From Thermoproteota archaeon (GTDB lineage Archaea; Korarchaeota; Korarchaeia; Korarchaeales; Korarchaeaceae), in contig JARZZM010000017.1 of assembly GCA_030130125.1 (NCBI GenBank), positions 1-64,000 of the forward strand: a DNA stretch of 64,000 nt, written 5' to 3'. This document shows, piece by piece, positions 18,160 to 24,722 of the stretch. The translations under genes were made by a program, and so were the position numbers. The stretch's first letter is position 1. The number at the start of each line of letters is the position of its first letter. The notes below the pieces were generated by a model. That model did not search any database. It was not told the origin of the DNA and saw only the letters and a program-made list of their open reading frames with translations.

Positions 18160-19203
18160 ATGTTAAAAGGTGCGAAGAGGAAGTATCTAGTTGTAAGAAC
18201 GCACGGTTTAGCCTCTCACTTGACTGATCCGGAGGACATAAGGTCTTGGGTGTTTTTAGAGGATGAAAGGGCTCTCTTCGATAAGCTATCTCCTACTGCC
18301 TATGGAAGCTTTTTCGAGGGACCCGAAGATTTGCTCGATGCTCTCAAGGTAGAAGAGGTATGCTTGAGAGTTAACTCAATAAGAGCTAGGAAGTTGATCT
18401 CCCTCTCCAGAGGGACGCCAATTGAGGATCTCATCAAGGCATTCATGAGTAAGTACGATATAGAGAACTTGAGGAGGATAGTTTTCTCGTTGCTATTCGG
18501 AGGTAAGAGGAGAGAGCTGAGGCTCTTACCCGTGGAATACTACGTAATGGATGTGGAAAAGCTGTCTAAGGCTGATAGGCTTGAAACACTACTGGAATTG
18601 TTGGAGGATAGGAGACTAGTTATACTGCTGTCTTCGTGGCTCTCCTCCAGTGAGAGAGATATCACTGAGATAGATCTAGCCTTAGACAGGTACTATATGG
18701 ATCGTCTTGAATCTCAACTTAAAGCCATGAAGATAGGCAAGAGATCCCCTACCTCATTACTACTCCACTCTTACATGGAAAACGTGCTCCTGAGGAACCT
18801 GCTGAAGGCTAAGTATCTAGGGGTGAAGAACGATTTACTCGCTAAGGTGTTCTCTAAGCTGCCTTTTAGAAAATTACTTGAAACTGCTACGAAAACAGAT
18901 AGTTTAAAAGAATTCCTAGACGAATTAGCGAACTTAGCCTCATATAGGGCGGTTTCCATAGAAATAGATGGAGCTATGAAAGAGGTCGGAGAGCCGTGGA
19001 TAATAGAGCATGTCATAGCTAAGAAGACCTACATAGACTCACTCAGAATATCTTTGAAGGGATCCATGACGGAGGCATATGTGCTCATGTACCTGATAAG
19101 CTCTGAGTGGGAGTCTCAGAGTATAAAGACGATCTTACTCGGGAGGATGAGTGGGGTAGACCCTGAAGTTCTATATAACCTGCTGGCCCCTCCCACTGAG
19201 TGA
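18160..19203 (+). CDS. atpC: A-type ATP synthase subunit C
   Basis: Funnel-shaped all-alpha subunit linking the central stalk to the membrane ring, about 347 residues. The protein is diverged, and the call rests on length, helical pattern, position after atpD and short matches such as LLRNLLKAKYLGV. The ATG at 18160 follows AAGAGGTG and is preferred over the GTG at 18151. By eye, base composition becomes more AT-rich here than in atpA-atpD, and this continues into atpK and atpI. Confidence 0.75.
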   Translation: MLKGAKRKYLVVRTHGLASHLTDPEDIRSWVFLEDERALFDKLSPTAYGSFFEGPEDLLDALKVEEVCLRVNSIRARKLISLSRGTPIEDLIKAFMSKYDIENLRRIVFSLLFGGKRRELRLLPVEYYVMDVEKLSKADRLETLLELLEDRRLVILLSSWLSSSERDITEIDLALDRYYMDRLESQLKAMKIGKRSPTSLLLHSYMENVLLRNLLKAKYLGVKNDLLAKVFSKLPFRKLLETATKTDSLKEFLDELANLASYRAVSIEIDGAMKEVGEPWIIEHVIAKKTYIDSLRISLKGSMTEAYVLMYLISSEWESQSIKTILLGRMSGVDPEVLYNLLAPPTE

Positions 19204-19329
19204 TATTTTTCTTTACCACCAATTTGAAATTTCCCTTCTCAAGTACATCCTTGTGTACTGCTTATTTACCCATAAAGGAGAAGGATAGAGGGCAGGTATT
19301 CACTCGTATATAAATAAATTTGGGAGGAT
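19204..19329. other. Convergent intergenic spacer between atpC and atpK
   Basis: 126 bases with no gene. A T-rich run (ATTTTTCTTT) follows the atpC stop and could end that operon. A short hairpin, AGTACA / TGTACT with a six-base loop (about 19242-19259), lies mid-spacer, and AT-rich DNA precedes the atpK stop. Confidence 0.5.
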
Positions 19330-19656
19330 TCAGCCTCCCAGTATGAGGAAGGCTACCAGCAGACCGTAAACTGCCACTCCTTCTGCCAGACCTCCCAATA
19401 TAAGGACCTGAGTGAATGCGTTCGGGTTCTCGGCGAGGAGAGCGCTACCACCTATGGCCACACCGTACAGAGCTATTCCAGCGGCGATGGTGCTTCCAAT
19501 AATGGCGACGGCGGCTCCTATAAACTTTAGACCACCGGCTCCAGCCGCGGCCTCTTCAGGTGATGCAGCAGCACTTACAATCGACAGAGGCAGGAGCAAT
19601 AGGGGAATTCCTAATATCACATATGACAGCAGTTTTTTCTTCCTCGTGTTGACCAT
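19330..19656 (-). CDS. atpK: A-type ATP synthase membrane rotor subunit K (proteolipid c)
   Basis: Rotor-ring proteolipid of 108 residues: a basic start and signal-like hydrophobic segment (9-30), then one two-helix hairpin (about 43-67 and 81-107). The ion-binding Glu is E92 in GGLAEGVAVYG. The ATG at 19656 follows GGTGAT; the longer frame upstream to 19812 overlaps atpI and is not credible. The residue after the Glu is Gly and helix 1 has no Gln at the usual Na+ site, which leans toward protons, weakly. It follows atpI on the minus strand. Confidence 0.9.
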   Translation of the reverse strand: MVNTRKKKLLSYVILGIPLLLLPLSIVSAAASPEEAAAGAGGLKFIGAAVAIIGSTIAAGIALYGVAIGGSALLAENPNAFTQVLILGGLAEGVAVYGLLVAFLILGG

Positions 19657-19729
19657 ACGATCACCCTTGCATATCTCGATCTGGTGGAGACCTCTGAGTG
19701 CATGGTTACCATTAATAAAAAATTTGTTA

Positions 19730-22135
19730 TCAGGAGAGAGCAGGCCCGAGAAGCTCGGAGACCCTCTTGAACTCCCTCCCAGCCGCCTTGTAGAATTTCG
19801 AGAAGAACTCATAGAATGTCAACCTAGTGGCTTGTATGAATGAGAGCATTCCTTCGAGCCCCATAACTGCTATGTTCATGAACACGAATCCTATTAGGGC
19901 CCCTGGAGCTACTAAAGATCCCAGATCGGATAGAGTCGCGATCTCCTTACCGAGTATAAGCTGCGCCGTTAGGACCCCGAAGACCTCGTGAATCACCGCG
20001 AAGGCAGCCAACCTGATATAGGACAGTGAGTTGCTGAAGAGAGCTAGCACACTCTCTAATAATGTTGCGATCATTTCTGACATACCCTCTCCTATACCGT
20101 GTCCTTCCCTCACAGCCCTTATCACGGGAGCTGTAGCTGTTATAGATAGAGGTACTACCATTGATATGAACAGCGGATCGGTTATTGTACCCATTATATC
20201 GGCATTATTCCTGATAACGGCGTAGACAGCGCCTGCATACATGATTAGTGTCGTAGCTCCCTTATACTCGAATAGCGCGGCAAAGATATCCCCCTCCAGA
20301 AGTTTGTTAATGGTGTTCATGACGAAGCCGACCATTAGTTCGAAAGCTCCGAATAGAAGAGCGACAGCCATCAGCCTCATGGTATCATGGAGGGGACTGA
20401 GTATAGGATGTTCAGTGAATTCCATGAAGTAAATCATGCCGTATAGATAGCCAAAGAATGCTGCCGCCATTCCAGAGTAGATTAACAGACCAGCCAGTTC
20501 CTTCATTGCTCCTCTAGATCTACCCCATAGCAGAGCACCAAAGAGGGCCAAGGTGAGACCATGACCCACGTCACCGTACATCATCCCGAACATCAGTGGG
20601 AAGAATATCGCAGTTATTGGCGTCGGATCCAGCTCCCTTATCGATGGCAATCCGTAAAGCCTGTGAGTTAGTAGACGGACAGGTCTCAGTATTGTAGGCA
20701 ATTTGACCTTGGAGGGGACTCCTTCGCCCTTTTTCGGCTCTTCTAACTCCAGAGCCACGTAATTACCCAGTTTATCCTTAATGCTCCTCTCGAAGTCGTC
20801 GATTTTAGATGAAGGGACCCATCCTGATATCACCGCTATCTCCTCACCTACATAGGTCATTTTCTTCAGTTTCTGCAGAATTGCCCTCGGTTTCACCGAG
20901 AGTGCCTTCGAGGCTAGCTTGGCTGCAGTTTCCCTCACCTTTAAGAGCAGTTTTTCTGCCTCCTCCTTCAGCTTGCCCACCTCTTCCTTGTTGCTGAGTA
21001 CTTCTAGTTTCTTGATCTCCTCCTCTAGCTTACCTTTCTCAGAGATTATCGGTTTAGCTCCCTCTATAAGCTCGGATACCCTCTGTTCAGCTTCTCCTGC
21101 TGCTACCGCTTTAATAGTAAGCATTCTATCTCTAAGCCTGATAAAGGTCTCTCTTACGTTAGCGATAAGTTTCTTAGCTAACTGAAGCTTTTCCCTTATG
21201 GTGCCCTCCCTTCTACTTATCTCGTTTTCTAAATCAGCTATCTGCTGTGTAACCTTAGCTATCGCTGGCTCTCTCTCAACCAATAGAGGGCTCAACTCCG
21301 GAACCTTCCTTACAGTGTCTCTCATCTTATTCCAAAGACTTTCCACGGCTTTGAGTTCGGATAATTTGTCTTTCCTCACCATGTATCCTTCTATCTCCCT
21401 ACTTATTTCTTCAAGAATCTCCTTGAGATCTTGTGTGCCTCGTTTAACTTCCTCTATCTCCTTCTCTTCCTTCAATTCGTCTTGTACCGCCAATAATCTT
21501 GCCTCTAACTCGGATAGGGGCTCCAGTAGATTCCTCAGGATCTCTCTTATATCGTTTATGGACATGGAGGGGTTTAGGGCCGCATTTACTAGCGAAGAAG
21601 CCCTCAGGAGATCCCTATCTATTTCTAGCAGCATTCTTCCCAGTCGCAGCTTTGCGGGATTTTCCTCAGTTATCTCAAGAGCTGCCGCGTAGTACTCCTT
21701 TATTTTCATCTCGAGCTCCTCGAGCTTCTCCTCTAGCTCCCTCAATCTATTAGCCCTTTCTTTAAGCAAGGATTTCGCCTTCTTTGCTAGCTCAAGCTCT
21801 TTCCTCAAGGAGAGGTACTTTCCCACCAATTCATCCAGTTCCGAGATCAGCTCCTTGTGATCAACGGTCTCTGGAATTTTATTAGAAGTAGCCTGATTCA
21901 AGATATCCTCTAGGGATATTCCAGTTAACGCGCTCGCTCTTTCTAAAGCCCTGATTATTTCTTCGTAAGCATTTAAATCTGGAGTTTCTAGGCCCTCCGG
22001 AGGTTTGACGCCGGGGAGTCCCTCTGGGGGTTCTACGTGGACATCATCGAACTCCATGAGGGCCTCTGCCATATCGTCCACATGCAGTTTAGTTGTGTAA
22101 GCGTAGAATCGGACTACCTTTTCCGGCTTGAGCAT
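19730..22135 (-). CDS. atpI: A-type ATP synthase membrane stator subunit I (a)
   Basis: Stator that forms the ion path beside the proteolipid ring. The first about 480 residues are cytoplasmic, with long coiled-coil blocks (about 115-175, 225-420); the last about 320 hold seven to eight membrane helices. Typical membrane motifs are FGMMYGDVGHGL, EVFGVLTAQ, SYIRLAAFAVIHEV and MNIAVMGLEGMLSFIQATRL. At 801 residues it is longer than the usual 650-700, the excess being in the coiled-coil part. The ATG at 22135 has AGGTGAT just upstream; the GTG at 22144 is an alternative. Confidence 0.92.
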   Translation of the reverse strand: MLKPEKVVRFYAYTTKLHVDDMAEALMEFDDVHVEPPEGLPGVKPPEGLETPDLNAYEEIIRALERASALTGISLEDILNQATSNKIPETVDHKELISELDELVGKYLSLRKELELAKKAKSLLKERANRLRELEEKLEELEMKIKEYYAAALEITEENPAKLRLGRMLLEIDRDLLRASSLVNAALNPSMSINDIREILRNLLEPLSELEARLLAVQDELKEEKEIEEVKRGTQDLKEILEEISREIEGYMVRKDKLSELKAVESLWNKMRDTVRKVPELSPLLVEREPAIAKVTQQIADLENEISRREGTIREKLQLAKKLIANVRETFIRLRDRMLTIKAVAAGEAEQRVSELIEGAKPIISEKGKLEEEIKKLEVLSNKEEVGKLKEEAEKLLLKVRETAAKLASKALSVKPRAILQKLKKMTYVGEEIAVISGWVPSSKIDDFERSIKDKLGNYVALELEEPKKGEGVPSKVKLPTILRPVRLLTHRLYGLPSIRELDPTPITAIFFPLMFGMMYGDVGHGLTLALFGALLWGRSRGAMKELAGLLIYSGMAAAFFGYLYGMIYFMEFTEHPILSPLHDTMRLMAVALLFGAFELMVGFVMNTINKLLEGDIFAALFEYKGATTLIMYAGAVYAVIRNNADIMGTITDPLFISMVVPLSITATAPVIRAVREGHGIGEGMSEMIATLLESVLALFSNSLSYIRLAAFAVIHEVFGVLTAQLILGKEIATLSDLGSLVAPGALIGFVFMNIAVMGLEGMLSFIQATRLTFYEFFSKFYKAAGREFKRVSELLGPALS

Positions 22136-22214
22136 GTAGATCACCTTTCAGGTGTCTGGTAGGTCCACCTCCGTTTATTAAAAATGATTACAGGTCATGG
22201 AGAAGCGAAGGAAC

Positions 22215-23585
22215 ATGAGGTTGCTTCTGTCGGTGGGCACTAGACCCGAGATCATCAAGATGGCGCCTGTATACGAGGCTCTATCGCGTATAAAGGGTGT
22301 AGAGCTGTTTCTAGTGCACACTGGGCAGCATTACGATTGGGAAATGAGCGATGTATTCTTCTCCGAGCTTGGACTCGACGAGCCAGACCTCAACTTGGGC
22401 ATAGGATCGGGAGATCAGGTGGATCAGACTGCTAGGGTTCTACATGAGATGGGAAAGGTTGTGGAGAACTACGAACCGGATGCCGTCCTGTCGGTAGGTG
22501 ATACGAACTCCGTACTTGGAACCGCTCTGGCTGCTTCCAAACTAGAGGTTCCCTTCATACACATAGAATCGGGGCTCAGGAGCTACGATTTCACGATGCC
22601 GGAGGAGATAAACAGGAGGGTCGCTGATCACCTCGCGTCGCTGAACTTCGCCCCCACCCCCAGAGCATTCTCCAATCTCAATGAGGAGGGCTATCCCCCT
22701 GAGAGGATTGTACTGAGCGGTAATACCATAGTTGACGTCGTCGAGAAGATGTGGGGCAACATTAGACGATCTAGCATCCTGAAGGAATTGGGTCTAGTAG
22801 AGGGTGAGCCCCTCATGACCATCACAGTTCACAGAAAGGAGAATGCCGACAAGGAGTACAGAATGCTGGGGATAGTGAAAGCCCTGAGGGAATTGGATGA
22901 GCTGACCATAGTATGGCCCCTGCATCCGAGAACTTACAAGAGGCTGAAGGCTTTCGGTCTGTTGGGCGAATTGAGGACGTTGGAGCACGTGATGTTGATC
23001 GAGCCTCTAGGCTACATAGATTTTTTGAGGCTTCTCTCGGCCTCGGATGTGGTGGCTACCGATTCCGGTGGGGTTCAGGAGGAGTCGGCCACCCTGAAGA
23101 AGCCCTGCATCATATTGAGGGATAACACGGAGAGGCCTGAGATAGTTGAACTGGGATTCGGCGAGGTAGCGGGCGCCAATCCCTCCTCCATAGTGTCAGC
23201 GGTTAGAAGGTTCCTCTACGAGGAGGAGGTTAGGAGGAGGATAGAGGGCCTTCCCAATCCGTTTGGGGACGGTACGGCATCCAAGATGATAGCCGAGGTC
23301 CTCTGGAGGATCTGGGATCTAAGGTCCTTGAGGCACGAATCACCCCACTTCAAGGGAGGTTCACCGCACTACGTGGCTTTTAAGGTAGAGGGGAGATCCA
23401 AGTCCAGAGGAATGACCGTTTCCCAATTCATAGAGGTTACCGGGTACGAGGTCATTTCTATATACGATCCATCCGGTTCCCCCCTCCCCTTTGGCCCGAG
23501 CACGCCTTTAATGGATGGGGAGATAGTTAGGGTCAGGGGGGATCCGTCCAATTATCCCAAGCTCGCTAAGTTGATTGGGGGGTGA
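22215..23585 (+). CDS. wecB: UDP-N-acetylglucosamine 2-epimerase with extra C-terminal RCK_C-like domain
   Basis: GT-B-fold epimerase interconverting UDP-GlcNAc and UDP-ManNAc for surface glycans. Core motifs: VGTRPEIIKMAP at the N terminus, HTGQHYD, HIESGLRSYD, MPEEINRR, TVHRKEN, and the UDP site DSGGVQEES with RDNTERPE. The core ends about residue 372. A further 80 residues look like a TrkA-C/RCK_C domain: GMTVSQF...VISIYD...LMDGEIVRVRGDP. The ATG at 22215 suits the TATA-like tract at 22173-22184 and gives the usual MRLLLSVGTRPE start; ATG 22197 is possible. First gene of a four-gene unit. Confidence 0.87.
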   Translation: MRLLLSVGTRPEIIKMAPVYEALSRIKGVELFLVHTGQHYDWEMSDVFFSELGLDEPDLNLGIGSGDQVDQTARVLHEMGKVVENYEPDAVLSVGDTNSVLGTALAASKLEVPFIHIESGLRSYDFTMPEEINRRVADHLASLNFAPTPRAFSNLNEEGYPPERIVLSGNTIVDVVEKMWGNIRRSSILKELGLVEGEPLMTITVHRKENADKEYRMLGIVKALRELDELTIVWPLHPRTYKRLKAFGLLGELRTLEHVMLIEPLGYIDFLRLLSASDVVATDSGGVQEESATLKKPCIILRDNTERPEIVELGFGEVAGANPSSIVSAVRRFLYEEEVRRRIEGLPNPFGDGTASKMIAEVLWRIWDLRSLRHESPHFKGGSPHYVAFKVEGRSKSRGMTVSQFIEVTGYEVISIYDPSGSPLPFGPSTPLMDGEIVRVRGDPSNYPKLAKLIGG

Positions 23586-23589
23586 GATC

Positions 23590-23829
23590 TTGAGCCCTCT
23601 AGACCTCATGGGAATTCTCCTAATAGTTATGGGGCTTGTGCTAATCGTGTTGGCGCTGCTACTGCCATCCCGGAAGTTCGGAGACTACAGCGTCGGTGGA
23701 GTAATACTAATAGGGCCCATACCCATAGTATTCGGTAAGAACATTAGGACATCGCTCCTCATCGTACTAGTAGCAATATCCATCCTGCTGATGCTGACCA
23801 TGATCGTCCTCATGGGGGCTTGGTCATGA
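23590..23829 (+). CDS. DUF131-type small membrane protein, copy 1
   Basis: 79-residue protein with two hydrophobic helices (about 7-25 and 54-77) and a GPIPIVFG loop motif, the mark of the archaeal DUF131 (TIGR00304) family of unknown function. TTG 23590 lies four bases after GGGGTGA, just behind the epimerase stop. It overlaps the next, related gene by four bases (ATGA), so the pair looks like a tandem duplication working together in the membrane. Confidence 0.75.
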   Translation: MSPLDLMGILLIVMGLVLIVLALLLPSRKFGDYSVGGVILIGPIPIVFGKNIRTSLLIVLVAISILLMLTMIVLMGAWS

Positions 23830-24098
23830 GCGAGATAGATGAGAAGATATTCGTCAGGGTGTTCTTGATCTTCATGGGAGTGTCCCTCGTCATGATGGGC
23901 TTCATGGCCCTGATGATCTCACACTCCACCGAAGCTAGTTCCGGTGGAGGTTTCGTGGTGATAATAGGCCCCTTTATCTTCGCCGCTGGGGAGAATATTC
24001 CCCTGCATATCACTGTGACACTGATCCTGATCTCGCTAGTTTTAATTCTGGCACTCATTTACGTGGTCAGGAGATGGATGGGGGGCTCGGAATGGTAG
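23826..24098 (+). CDS. DUF131-like small membrane protein, copy 2
   Basis: 90-residue protein with two membrane helices (about 10-30 and 60-82). Its GPFIFAAGE segment corresponds to GPIPIVFG of the neighbour, so it is probably a diverged paralogue. A short acidic N terminus (SEIDEK) and a basic C-terminal end (RRW) suggest both ends face the cytoplasm. ATG start overlaps the preceding stop. Function unknown. Confidence 0.65.
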   Translation: MSEIDEKIFVRVFLIFMGVSLVMMGFMALMISHSTEASSGGGFVVIIGPFIFAAGENIPLHITVTLILISLVLILALIYVVRRWMGGSEW

Positions 24099-24718
24099 AG
24101 GTGTTCCTGTCGCTCGACCTGACATCCTTGGACGAGGCTATTAGGATAGCTGAGCTGGCGGTGGGGGCTGGCTTCAGGGAGATCGAGGTTGGAACTCCAC
24201 TGATAAAGGCTGAAGGAATGAGATCCGTGAGAAGGCTCAGGGAGAGATTTCCTGAGGTTAAGCTGTTCGCTGACACTAAGACCATGGACACGGGGTACCT
24301 AGAGGCGGATCTGGCCTTCTCCTCCGGTGCCGATCTGATGAGCGTGATGGCCGTGTCACCTGATGAGACGATAAAGGAAGCGGTCAGGAGAGCGGAAGAA
24401 TCCAGAGGAGAGGTACTGGTGGACACTTTAGGCCTAAGAGATGTGGTGCCCCGTTTGAAGGAGATCATAGAGTTCGGGATACACAGGATATGCCTGCACA
24501 GGGGGGTTGATGAAGGGGTATTCTCCGAATACGAGTTGCTAGACTCCGCTAAAGAGCTGGGAGTCAAGATAGGTGTCGCCGGTGGTATAAACGAGTCTAC
24601 CATAGGGGAAGTAGCTAAAAGAGCCGATTTCGTCATGGTGGGGAGGGCAATAACGAAGTCGGGCGATCCGAGGAGTGCCGCCATTAGAATCCTGAGGGGT
24701 GCGGGCCTCCTGACTTGA
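24092..24718 (+). CDS. hps: 3-hexulose-6-phosphate synthase-like aldolase (OMPDC superfamily)
   Basis: TIM-barrel enzyme of about 208 residues. The FADTKTMDTGYLEADLA segment holds the DxKxxD active site in the form seen in hexulose-phosphate synthases. In archaea without an oxidative pentose phosphate route this enzyme runs in reverse to release ribulose 5-phosphate and formaldehyde. The partner isomerase (PHI) is neither fused nor adjacent. Glycine-rich phosphate loops GVAGGINESTI and MVGRAITKS are present. The ATG at 24092 overlaps the previous stop. Related KGPDC-type decarboxylases are the main alternative. Confidence 0.82.
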   Translation: MVEVFLSLDLTSLDEAIRIAELAVGAGFREIEVGTPLIKAEGMRSVRRLRERFPEVKLFADTKTMDTGYLEADLAFSSGADLMSVMAVSPDETIKEAVRRAEESRGEVLVDTLGLRDVVPRLKEIIEFGIHRICLHRGVDEGVFSEYELLDSAKELGVKIGVAGGINESTIGEVAKRADFVMVGRAITKSGDPRSAAIRILRGAGLLT

Positions 24719-24722
24719 CAAC

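Noticed and set aside
19657-19812. Longer atpK frame with 52 extra residues
   Set aside because: It overlaps the end of atpI and is polar and Ser-rich; ATG 19656 has a ribosome site and begins a signal-like segment.
21198-21692. Ser-rich open frame opposite atpI
   Set aside because: Mirror of the coiled-coil codons of atpI; no start signals.
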